Source of the DNA: Littorina saxatilis
Taxonomy: Eukaryota > Mollusca > Gastropoda > Littorinimorpha > Littorinidae
Length of the DNA stretch: 64,000 nt
Assembly: GCF_037325665.1 (NCBI RefSeq)
Contig: NC_090255.1
Span: forward strand, 5,786,390-5,850,389
Direction of reading: 5' to 3'
Within the stretch, counting starts at the first letter, position 1; the number at the start of each line of letters is the position of its first letter. The notes under the pieces are model-generated. The model made no database searches and was not told the DNA's origin. It saw only the letters and a list, made by a program, of their open reading frames with translations. This document shows positions 10,646 to 19,882 of the stretch, one piece after another. Made by a program: the position numbers and the translations under genes.

Positions 10646-11035
10646 ACCGGCACGGTTGGCCTAGTGGTAAGGCATCCACCGCCCTGATATGGCCCTTCGT
10701 GGTCGGCTGGGCGTTAAGCAAACAAACAAACAAACAAACAAAGTGGTAAGGCATCCTCCCGATGATCGGGAGGTCGTGGGTTCAAACCCCGGCCGGGTCA
10801 TACCAAAGACTTTAAAATTGGCAATCTAGTGGCTGCTCCGCCTGGCGTCTGGCATTATGGGGTTAGTGCTAGGACTGGTTAGTCCGGTGTCAGAATAATG
10901 TGACTGGGTGAGACATATGAAGCCTGTGCTGCGACTTCTGTCTTGTGTGTGGCGCACGTTAAATGTCAAAGCAGCACCGCCCTGATATGGCCCTTCGTGG
11001 TCGGCTGGGCGTTAAGCAAACAACCAAACCAAATA
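10646..11035 (+). mobile_element. tRNA-derived SINE, full length, carrying a nested SINE tail
   Basis: The head TTGGCCTAGTGGTAAGGC resembles a tRNA box A and GGGTTCAAACCCCGGCCGGG a box B. The body includes GCAATCTAGTGGCTGCTCCG and AGCCTGTGCTGCGACTTCTG, and the tail is CCGCCCTGATATGGCCCTTC then GCGTTAAGC(AAAC)n. Flanking ATAAATCAT at about 10635-10644 and 11036-11044 fits a target-site duplication. Other copies are at 22052-22360 (whole), 21691-21946 and 38272-38549 (partial). Confidence 0.9.
10678..10741 (+). mobile_element. SINE tail inserted into the tRNA head of the same family
   Basis: AGTGGTAAGGCATCC is duplicated at 10663-10677 and 10742-10756 around a 64-bp tail (ACCGCCCTGATATGGCCC to AAAC repeats). 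The insertion splits the box A/box B region of the host SINE. Confidence 0.92.
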
Positions 11036-11141
11036 CATAAATCATTAAAAACAACAAAAAACAAAAAAAAATCGTTATAAAACATAGCTTGTGTGAATAC
11101 TATATGTCCACCAGGTAAGGACAACCAGCTAACATATCAGG

Positions 11142-11238
11142 ATGAAGAGGAAGCTGCCGTCTACTGTGGTGGTGAAGGTCGAGTACGATGTCGAAGAGCC
11201 GCCTGCAGCCTCTGATGAGATGGACACAATGCCAAGCA
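11142..11238 (+). CDS. zinc-finger gene A, exon 1
   Basis: ATG at 11142 opens 32 codons plus one base and ends at the strong donor A|GTAAGTGTG (GT at 11239). The product begins 'MKRKLPSTVVVKVEYDVEEP' and ends 'DEMDTMPS'; 'VKVE' is a psi-K-x-E SUMO-type motif. The copy at 45116-45212 differs by only three bases (one amino-acid change, two silent), while surrounding DNA is far more diverged, which argues for protein-level constraint. The phase-1 donor fits the phase of the acceptor before the last exon at 19883: A plus CT gives Thr and then 'EVKTEPFPAV' in frame. The intron would be 8.6 kb. It should encode the N-terminus of a nuclear zinc-finger protein. Transcription is not shown. Confidence 0.75.
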
Positions 11239-11551
11239 GTAAGTGTGTGACCTGATGTTGTGTGTGATCTGATATTGTGTATTGTGTTACATTCATTGAT
11301 TGATTGCTTGATACAGGCTCTTGAAATGAAAGTTAATGGCAGTAAGTCGCGTGTTGGGACGATTCGTTCACTGGGGGTTCATTATATAGTAAAATGCATA
11401 CGTGGTGGCAAAATCGGTCCTACAAAGGGAGTAGTTGTAGAAAGGGGAGTTGGTAAGGGGGTGTACTACTGTATCACAGTGGAAAAGGGCATTTTTAATC
11501 ATAAATCTTATCACTAGTTAATATTTATCTAGTTTTTAGTGTAGTGGTTTG

Positions 11552-11905
11552 TTTTTTACATTTAGTCAAGTTTTGACTGAATATTTTAACATAGACGGGG
11601 AATCAAGACGAGGGTGTGGCCTTTGTGTGTGTGTGTGCGTGTAGAGTGATTCAGAGAAAACTTCTGGACCGATCTTCATGAAACTTAACATGAGAGTTCC
11701 TGGGTATGATATCCCAAGACGTTTTTTCCTTCTTTTTTTGGATAAATATCTTTGATGACGTCATATCCAGCGTTTAGTAAAAGTTGAGGTTGCACTCTCA
11801 CGTTTTAATTTTTCAACCAAATGTATTCACATTTTGGTCAAACAATCTTCGACGACATCCGGACTATGGGATTGCATTTAAGCTTGGAAGCTTAAAAATT
11901 AGTTA
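11552..11905 (+). mobile_element. ATTTAGTCAAG-family repeat, 5' half only
   Basis: Starts TTTACATTTAGTCAAGTTTT, includes AGAGCGATTCAGA-like and GATGACGTCATATCC words, and stops after CTTGGAAGCTTAAAAATTAG. The whole form is at 23266-24146. It is non-coding and lies in the intron of gene A. Confidence 0.85.
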
Positions 11906-12799
11906 CCTTATTTGCCTCTAAAGTTATCATTAAAATCAAATTTGCAGAAGTGAAAGTGTTGCACAGATGGTCAAAAATAAAGTACAAGATATTGGACTCT
12001 GAGTGGTACTACACTGTTGCTTAGTGTCTGTAGGAAGCTACAAGGTGAAACTAGAAAAAGAAAAACCCAATTCTTGACTCTGAGAGGCTTTTCTGCTCGT
12101 AAACACACATTCGTCTACTCATCACAGTATGCCCCATTATTGCGTTTAAAACTCCAATTAAATTTGTTTTGAATAAAACTCCCAAGTTTACAATAAGAAT
12201 TTTGAGACCTGCATTCATTAGGTATATCATACTTAGTTTCATTTTTGCAAAACTAAGGAATTACATATTTAATTGAATCAGTCAGACAGATGGAGACACA
12301 GAGAGACAGCAGATGGCAAACCAAAATCTGAGAAAGAAACCCCTTTGACAATTTGAACTATGTTTGAAATAAAATGTGGCAAGGAGAAGCCATAATTCAT
12401 CACCTTTTAGTATGACGCCATGTCCGTGTTCCGCACTTGTAATGATATGCTTTTATTCTGTTATCGGCTGCACTGAGCTTGAAAATTTAATTTTAATTAA
12501 ATTACATATTCTTACCGCAATTCTCATAAATGCATTGACTTCAATCTCACATGCTAGATGTCGAAACACTACTCAAATTACCTGCCCTTGTAAGGGTGGT
12601 AACCAAGCTAAAAAAAAAAACCAGACGCCATAGCCGTTGCTATGCCCTGAACCCACTTGGTTACCCATAACCCTCCGCGCACCACGTGAGCGCCGGCATC
12701 CGGAATAATCATTCGAGACTTCTCAAAATCCCCCCTTTGTTCAGCTACTTTGAAACAAATAGGCCTCTCTTTCGATGTTCATGGCACTTTTGCGGGCAT

Positions 12800-13838
12800 G
12801 ATCACAGAGTTGCCAACTGATACGGATTTCCCGTATCGGATACGGATTTTTCGTGATTTTCGAGTGATACGGCGTATCACGGGGATTGATACGGAAAAAC
12901 TTCATTGATACGGGAAATTTCAAAAATAACATTTGTAAAAAAAAAAGGGGGGAGAAATATTCCGATTGGACGAAAGCGTGAGATCGGTTTCCGATCACGG
13001 TTCCGTTCATGTTTTGCTGTTCTTGAATGAGCTTCAATATTCCCCCGGCCTCCGAGTCCATGTCCGATGCTGATATCTTCGCGGCACTTGGTGCAAAACG
13101 CGAAATGTATGCCGCGTCTTGTCGATTCGGAGATGAAGTCATACTCTTGTTTGTAACTCTTTTCAAATTTTACAAGAACTTTCGGGCGCTGGACCGTTGT
13201 TTTCTTCATTTTGTGGTCGTCTGCCGCTGCTTCTTCTTCTGCTTCTCATCCACATTCGACTGAAGCGCATGCGCTAGCCACAAATCTCGCCTATTCTCGT
13301 TTAGTTTCGATTTTGATCACAGCGTTTGTGTGACGAAGCCTCGCGCTAAACGAGATTTCAGAAGTGAAACTACGCCGAGTACAGGCGCTTGAAAATACAC
13401 TCCAGTCATTATTAACTATACTCGAAAAATGTTTAATCGGGAAACTTTTGCACTATTCGGGAAAATCCGGGACTGGACATAAAATCAGGAATGTGAAGAA
13501 TGGATTTTGCCTGTGTTCATTATAGTTTATAGATAAATCATGAAATGATAATAAGAAAGCATATTCAATACACATCACTTTTTCATACAATTCAAATCAA
13601 TGATTTTAGTTCATTATCAGAACAGAAGCACTGAAATCAGTATTGATTGGCATTTTATGATGAAATTGATTGATCTTTATACTATGCACCTCACTACCAT
13701 AAACACAACTTTCAAATTCTGCCTTACGCGGTAATACCGCGGTGCCGCGCGCTATGTACAGTTTTTTGGCCTGATGATACAGTTTTTTGGTAATGTGATA
13801 CAGGAAAACATTGATAGGGGTTGACATGTATGTGATCA
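12800..13838 (-). mobile_element. hAT-like DNA transposon remnant
   Basis: The left edge reads GATCACAGAGTTGCCAACTG followed by repeated 'GATACGG' words. The right edge reads GGGGTTGACATGTATGTGAT near 13823-13842, the same end word (GGTTGACATGTATG) as the hAT-like element at 45465-47274. Between them is one short coding remnant on the minus strand (12877-13209) and no catalytic domain. The edges are approximate. Confidence 0.55.
12877..13209 (-). pseudogene. BED-type zinc-finger N-terminus of a hAT-like transposase
   Basis: 110 codons from the ATG at 13209. 'VKFEKSYKQEYDFISESTRR' is followed by 'FCTKCREDISIGHGLGGRGN' and 'EAHSRTAKHERNRD', giving a C-x2-C...H-x(n)-H arrangement with the basic start (MKKTTVQRPK) usual for the DNA-binding finger of hAT transposases. 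The frame after the finger degenerates and no hAT catalytic core follows, so the copy is truncated. It could be a captured BED-finger exon of a host gene, but the terminal words favour a transposon. Confidence 0.55.
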
Positions 13839-13934
13839 AAGGACCTTGTTGTAAGAGGTTCCTTTTGGGATTTGTTTCTGGTTTTGGAATGGTTGCGTTC
13901 TTTGGCATTTTGAGCCTTTTCTCTCGGCTCGTAT

Positions 13935-14515
13935 GCTAGACTTAACGCGTAAGACTTTGTTCCTCTTACTCTGGGCCTCAGCCCTCAAGGGCAGTGAGAC
14001 GCATGTGCTTTGGGGTTACCAGAGGATGTAGCATTTGAACATAATGATTCCGTTTTTCACTGCTTTTCGGCCAGATTTCCTGGAATCAGAAACCTGGTCA
14101 ATCTCCTCCGGTATTTAATTCCCTCCTCTCGGGAGGATTCTCGCTCCGGCTGGGCGATTTGGATTTTCTAACTGTCTGGTTAGAGCTTTAAAATCCTATC
14201 TAACTTGCGCTAAGTCAATTGGAATTAAGAGCCATAAGCTCCTGTTTTTATCTCTTTACACTTTACGTGAAAGAGACATCTCTAAATTGACTCTCACATG
14301 TGCTGTTGCTACTTTCATAGGACAGTCCTATGTGTGGTTGCTTATTGAACAAAGGGGGGGGGCGTTCAGTCCTCCCTCTGTCCTTTACAGGGGTTCAGGA
14401 ATCCAGAGCCGGGGGTTCTTCTCTCGCTGTGTGACGTTTCAGTCGCCTCGGCGAAGTCTTGCCATGTTCTCTTTGGAGGTCCGATGACGTGTTCATTAAT
14501 TTTTACCTCCTTGAC
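13935..14515 (+). mobile_element. DIRS-type tyrosine-recombinase retroelement fossil (part)
   Basis: Translated pieces follow the order of the tyrosine recombinase of DIRS-like retroelements: a 'KTLFLLLWASALKGSETHVL' segment, 'LVRALKSYLTCAKSIG', 'RERDISKLTLT' and a terminal 'DDVFINFYLLD' bearing the presumed nucleophile Tyr. Only this domain remains here; reverse transcriptase and gag-like parts were not seen. The copy is broken in several places and looks old. A PIF/Harbinger remnant follows directly. Confidence 0.6.
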
Positions 14516-14539
14516 AGGCCCCTCCTTCCAATAAGGGTT

Positions 14540-14860
14540 ATGGAACCGGCTAATGGAGCGTTTAAAATGGCGCTGCTTTCATGCCGATTCAGGATGAGAA
14601 GAAATTTGAGAAGCAACCGGATCTTTCTTGACCGCCTACATCCACTGAATTGTTACGACGACGTGGAACTGTTCAGAAAATTCTGCTTTCGTCGGCAGGA
14701 CATTCTTGCAATCACGGATGAACTGTAAGAGCAACTCGAACTGCCGAATCAAAAGGGTGCATTGCCGCCGGTTCTGCGGGTTATCTTGACTTACGGTCAG
14801 TTTTTACTCGTGCGGATCTTTTGAAGATGTGTGTGGCGAACTGATCGCGGTACATAATAA
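14540..14860 (+). pseudogene. PIF/Harbinger transposase N-terminal remnant
   Basis: 'NRIFLDRLHPLNCYDDVELF', 'RKFCFRRQDILAITDEL' and 'EQLELPNQKGALPPVLRVIL' match the start of HARBI1-like nucleases, ahead of the catalytic DDE domain. A stop follows DEL at about 14726-14728 and another precedes the 'DVCGEL'-like motif. The rest is missing because a pogo/Tigger-like element begins at about 14860. The host protein HARBI1 is an alternative source, but the stops make this a dead copy. Confidence 0.7.
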
Positions 14861-15895
14861 TACACCCTTGGGACCAGACAAAAGTGTCCTTATTCTGCAG
14901 GTGTCCTTATTAGACAGGTGCAAGTAAACGCCGCAAAGTCAAGTGGAGAGAGAGAGAGAGAGTACTGCACATGTACATGTACATTTATAAGAAAAACAGA
15001 AGCTGTTTAGTTTAAATAGAGAAACATTTAATATTGACTGTTGTAAAACAAGTTTAAAAGCTTTTTATCATATCAACTGTATAAATTTAAATTGTTAAAA
15101 AGTTACTGGATCTCATTCATACAACACATTCACATTCACTTCATTCTGCACTCATCAGCTTTTGAAAGAATTTGTCCAGCGTTGTCTGAGTGGACCATTG
15201 ATGGCAATGTGATTCGCACGTTTGGTTGAAAACCACTCGAACACGGCGTCATTTAGCTCTTCGTATTCGGTTGTCTTCTTCGAAACCCATTTCTGGTCAG
15301 CACGTCCGTCTCCCGATTCCCACAACTTCATTATTTTTTCCCGATCGACGCTGATTTTCGAAATCTGCGTTCTCCCACACCCAAGCTCTTGTGCAATCGT
15401 TCGGCATGATTTCCCACTTTCCAGTTGTTTGACAACATTTATCCTTTGTTCTAAAGTCAGCGCATTTCTTCCTTTTCTTGAATTTGAATTTCTTGCTGCC
15501 ATCTTGTTAAACACGAATCACTCTTTCGAAGAGAAGATACATTCACTCATATACTTTCACTTCCGTTCCGCCGAACACGTTCCACGCGTTGGATTGGCTG
15601 CCTTGGAACTCTAGCAGCCAATCAAATGCGTCGACTTAAAACACTCTCAACTGATCGATTTATCGTCTTCTTCGTCGATCGAACTTCCCAGCTTGCTGTG
15701 GATGTCCGTATTTAGCAGGTATATGACTTATTATGGACCCAAAATACGTGTCCGCGTCCGTAATGCCGAGGTGGCCGTAACGTACAGGTGTTTTACAGTG
15801 TAAAGCAGTCCGTGCCGAGACTGACTGTCCGTATTCTGCGAGTGTCCGCTAAGTCCAGTGACCGTATTTGACAGTTTTCACTGTAATGATAATAA
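14860..15895 (-). mobile_element. pogo/Tigger-like DNA transposon, internally deleted
   Basis: The ends carry TGTCCTTATT(C/A)-type words typical of pogo/jerky elements (AAAGTGTCCTTATTCTGCAG near 14880; ACTGTCCGTATTCTGCGAGTGTCCG near 15826, then CAGTGACCG and TTTCACTG). The only coding part is the N-terminal DNA-binding domain on the minus strand. Edges are approximate and the two ends are not perfect inverted repeats. It appears inserted in the Harbinger remnant. Confidence 0.6.
15155..15514 (-). CDS. pogo/CENP-B-type helix-turn-helix fragment of a Tigger-like transposase
   Basis: 119 codons from the ATG at 15514. 'GRNALTLEQRINVVKQLESG' with 'SCRTIAQELGCGRTQISKIS' is the first helix-turn-helix (psq/CENP-B N type). 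'MKLWESG', 'KTTEYEELNDAVFEWFSTKR' and 'NGPLRQ' are the start of the CENP-B-type second helix-turn-helix. The frame then ends with 'RWTNSFKS'. The DDE catalytic core is absent, so the product could bind DNA but not transpose. Intact frame over the retained domain suggests a young deletion derivative or selection on the DNA-binding part. Confidence 0.7.
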   Translation of the reverse strand: MFNKMAARNSNSRKGRNALTLEQRINVVKQLESGKSCRTIAQELGCGRTQISKISVDREKIMKLWESGDGRADQKWVSKKTTEYEELNDAVFEWFSTKRANHIAINGPLRQRWTNSFKS

Positions 15896-17333
15896 TACGG
15901 GAATTTATAACATCAAACACAGCATGCAGAACCAGCAAGAGAGTGACTTATACCTTCATGGCGAGGGTACCGGAATGGATATAGTTTCCAAACCACGAAA
16001 GCCAAGTTTTATCAGGAGACGGGCTTTTCAAACTGTCTACGGCAAATGGTGTAAAACTGACCCGCCGCGAAGCATCACAAAGCTTGACGCATGCGCAGAG
16101 ACACAGGATGACGGGGAATCCCTTCCACTATCTACGTGTTAAAAATAGAGCCGCTATTAGCTATTGCAGGCACTATTTGACCTCATGCATGCGGACCGCT
16201 GAGTTCTATAGTGCGTTTCATAGCTATGCGCTCCACAGCGCTATGAAATCCAAAAAGTATGGAGGGGCTATGCATTCAGGCCCTGTCCATTTACGCACTG
16301 TGCCATCTTGAACCAGTGACCACATTTTTTATCTTCTGGCTGCGTTTCATCAGTTTGATCTGATTCCCGGACCGGTATGTCTCTATTGTTGTATCTTTAT
16401 TGTTGTGGAACGTTGCTTTGTGTATGCGATGATTTTTATGTTCCTTATTTTGGTTTAGGATACTTATTTTGAAGAATTAAGATTTCTTCACAAACACTTG
16501 TTTGATTTAGTCTTGTGATCAGTGCGCGGGTCTGATCAGTGCCAGAATCTTTTATTTCTCTTTCGAGTCTAACTCATTTTGTTTAAATCAACTCGAACTG
16601 CTGATGTGATCATGGGGTATTTTCCTGTAACTTTTGGAAGGGACGTTGCTGTTATCAGTCTTTGTAGAACTTTGATTGTTTCTAGAATTGGTCCGATTCA
16701 AAGTGGCCGCTCTCAAAGCGTGGGTTTCCAAACTAGGTCAAACCCGTCAGTCAGTCGCTGAAGCTAACGCTGGAGATCTATTTTTAGCTAGAGATATGGA
16801 GTCTCCTCCCATATAAGGAAGTTTTACATCACTTCCGATATTCAAGGGTAAACAAGGGAACCTCTTCTTCTCGGACTTGGCCCGTTTTGTTTGAAACTTC
16901 AGTTTTGGGTTTTCTTTTGTAATTATAATTGTTTTTATCCGCTTTCTGTTCAGTGTTACAGCTGATTCTTGTCTGTTACTTTAGGGAATTTCCGTCACTG
17001 ATTTAGATGAAAGTTTACTTAGATTTGTGTGGATTGTTTTGACTTCATTTATTGATACATTGTTTTTGCAAAAAAATTATAATAATTATGTTGTATATAA
17101 TGTATATAATTGTGTAACTATTTTTGATAAAACTATGTTTATTGATTATATCTTTCTGTCAGGTTAGATTCTTTTTCTAAATTCGTTTACTTAGTTTATT
17201 TTTGTGTGGATTAGTGACCTCAGGTCTTTGGATTTTCAGTATGTAAGCTGATGCCTACCGGTACCAGCTGATGATGTGAGGCGACCCATGACCGCCTGTT
17301 TATTGGTTTGTTTTCTGCTCTGAGGTTTGTTTA
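15896..17333. other. stretch without a recognisable gene
   Basis: 1.4 kb of mixed sequence. A short inverted pair (TTTCATAGC...GCTATGAAA, about 16217-16249) and a weakly protein-like stretch at about 16690-16800 ('VAALKAWVSKLGQTRQSVAE' then 'GDLFLARDMESPP') are visible. I cannot assign the latter. 16900-17230 is AT-rich with nothing supportable. Confidence 0.4.
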
Positions 17334-17827
17334 CCTTATAACCTTCGTGGTTGAAAACGACGTTACCCCCCGCGGGTTAGGGGGAGTCCCATATTGGTTG
17401 GGACGAGAAAAAATTTACCCGATGCTACCCAGCATGTCGGAAGAGGCGACTAACGGTTCTGTTTCTCCTTTTACCCTTGTTAAGTGTTTCTTGTATAGAA
17501 TATAGTCAATGTTTGTAAAGATTTTAGTCAAGCAGTATGTAAGAAATGTTAAGTCCTTTGTACTGGAAACTTGCATTCTTCCAGTAAGGTCATATATTGT
17601 ACTACGTTGCAAGCCCCTGGAGCAATTTTTTTTATTAGTGCTTTTGTGAACAAGAAACAATTAACAAGTCAAGTGGCTCTATCCCATCTCCCCCCTTTCC
17701 CCTATCCCATCTCCCCCCTTTCCCCGTCGCGATATAACCTTGAATGGTTGAAAACGACGTTAAACACCAAATAAAGAAAGAAAGAAAGAAATAAAACGAC
17801 GTTAAACACCAAATAAAGAATAAAGAA
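17334..17827 (+). mobile_element. SINE tail split by a near-complete SINE of the same family (nested)
   Basis: Outer: a tail fragment (ATAACCTTCGTGGTTG...) bounded by AGGTTTGTTTA at 17323-17333 and 17828-17838. Inner (17365-17792): a SINE starting ACCCCCCGCGGGTTAGGGGG, with a GTCGGAAGAGGCGACTAACG module and ending in AAAGAAAG repeats. It is bounded by AAAACGACGTT at 17354-17364 and 17793-17803, which is part of the outer tail. Two nested duplications give the order of events. Confidence 0.92.
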
Positions 17828-18268
17828 AGGTTTGTTTATCTGCAAATTCGCAACATTACGGTTACTTTGTCTTGTTAATCTTGTCAGCTTAGTTTTGTTG
17901 ATTGTGGAAGGACAGTTGTGCCTGTGTTATTTTAATATGTCTGTAAATACTTAATTGTGTGTGTGTGTGATTACAAACCTAAATCACATACGAGTTCAGA
18001 TGGATGTCTGATTGAAAGTGATGATTTCATAAGAGAATTTACGCACCGGATTGGGCGGAAGGTGTGTCTTGTGGGATTGTTTGTCGAAGTTAACAATATT
18101 AGACGGATGTTCATGAGGTGTTTTCTTTCCTTGTGATCTCTCTGTATATAGTTATGACTATTTCTTTTTGGATGATTGCGATTCATCACAAGTTGATGTT
18201 TCTGCAACTATTTGACTGTGTTCCCTGTCTTTATGACAGTCATGACAAATACTTTTCTATTGATTTTT

Positions 18269-19068
18269 GACTCACATGCGAAGCAAAAGTGAGTCTATGT
18301 ACTCACCCGAGTCGTCCGTCCGTCCGTCCGTCCGTCCGGACGTCCGGACGTCCGTCCGGAAAACTTTAACGTTGGATATTTCTTGGACGCTATTCAGTCT
18401 ATCAGTACCAAATTTGGCAAGATGGTGTATGATGACAAGGCCCCCCAAAACATACATAGCATCTTGACCTTGCTTCAAGGTCAAGGTCGCAAGGACCATA
18501 AATGTTGCCTAAAAAACAGCTATTTTTCACATTTTTCCCATTTTCTCTGAAGTTTTTGAGATTCAATACCTCACCTATATATGATATATAGGGCAAAGTA
18601 AGCCCCATCTTTTGATACCAGTTTGGTTTACCTTGCTTCAAGGTCAAGGTCACAGGAGCTCTTCAAAGTTGGATTGTATACATATTTTGAAGTGACCTTG
18701 ACCCTGAACTATGGAAGATAACTGTTTCAAACTTAAAAATTATGTGGGGCACATGTTATGCTTTCATCATGAGACACATTTGGTCACATATGATCAAGGT
18801 CAAGGTCACTTTGACCCTTATGAAATGTGACCAAAATAAGGTAGTGAACCACTAAAAGTGACCATATCTCATGGTAGAAAGAGCCAATAAGCACCATTGT
18901 ACTTCCTATGTCTTGAATTAACAGCTTTGTGTTGCATGACCTTGGATGACCTTGACCTTGGGTCAAGGTCACATGTATTTTGGCAGGAAAAATGTGTAAA
19001 GCAGTTCTTAGTGTATGATGTCATTGCTATGTAAGCATGTGAGTCGTATGGGCTTTGCCCTTCTTGTT
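18269..19068. repeat. GACTCAC/AAGGTCA repeat family, full-length-looking copy
   Basis: Begins GACTCACATGCGAAGCAAAA, carries a (CCGT)n run at 18309-18360, and ends GCATGTGAGTC...GGGCTTTGCCCTTCTTGTT. GACTCACATGC and GCATGTGAGTC form sub-terminal inverted repeats. The interior holds at least four TCAAGGTCA words, mostly extended to TCAAGGTCAAGGTCAC (about 18479, 18639, 18793 and 18963), plus inverted TGACCTTGA words. No protein is encoded. It is probably a non-autonomous DNA transposon; its superfamily is not clear to me. Confidence 0.7.
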
Positions 19069-19882
19069 ATACTTTGATCTTGTACATTTTCTTATGTTGT
19101 TTTATATACTGGCATGTTCCAGGTGTGAGGTGCTGAATAAACCCATGCACACTCTATGCTGATGTTCGAGTTTTCCATGTAGTTAAAGTGTGTATCCAAA
19201 GAAAACGGGTGGTGTTTTTTTTGTGTTTTTTTTTGGGGGGGGGGGGAGGGGGGGGTGGGGGGTAAAAACAGGTGACTGGTTTGTGTTGTGTGTGGTATGT
19301 AGACCAGGTCAGGGGTCAAGGTTAGGTCAGATTGCTTGAAGGATTGTGGTATCGATTCACTTTTCAGTTCTAACCGAGCTGCATTCGTCGATTCGGGGAA
19401 GACGATTTCACATTGTTCGGTTTCGTAGCGGCTCCAGAAAAATAGATAAAGAAGATACCAAAGGAGATTTCCTACAGGTTGATCTGCACAGCGTGTTTTC
19501 AGTGTCTGCGCGAGGAAGCGCTGTCGAAAGCACAGTGTCGATCTGGCAGTTGTGTCCCCTTAAGTAGGCTACAGACAGATCTAGTGTCTCCCACTCTTGC
19601 ACTGTGTCACCTATGCTTACTCATACTGTGTGTGTGTATGTGTGATGGAGTGATTGAGTTTGTGTTACTGTTTGTCGATTTCTTACGTGAGCGTTGAAGG
19701 CTTCGCCTCTTGTTTTTACACATTTGCTTCTGTGAAAATTTCATTTTAAGTGACCGACCTAAGAATTCACCAGCTTTGGAGAATGACTCATGTATTGACA
19801 CAACTGGAGATTCTGGTTGTGTTGCTATTTTCATTGTGACACACATTGCTTACACAAAAATGATGTGCCTCTTTTTCAACAG

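Noticed and set aside
11110-11120. CCACCAG|GTAAGG as a 5' UTR splice donor before gene A exon 1
   Set aside because: The matching site in unit 3 reads GTATACAG, so it is not conserved; the ATG follows 27 bp later in both.
16590-16860. Second part of the DIRS-type fossil
   Set aside because: A protein-like stretch is visible but no motif ties it to the recombinase piece at 13.9-14.5 kb.
18309-18360. CRISPR-like or satellite array at the CCGT repeat
   Set aside because: A 4-bp microsatellite inside a dispersed repeat; no spacer structure.
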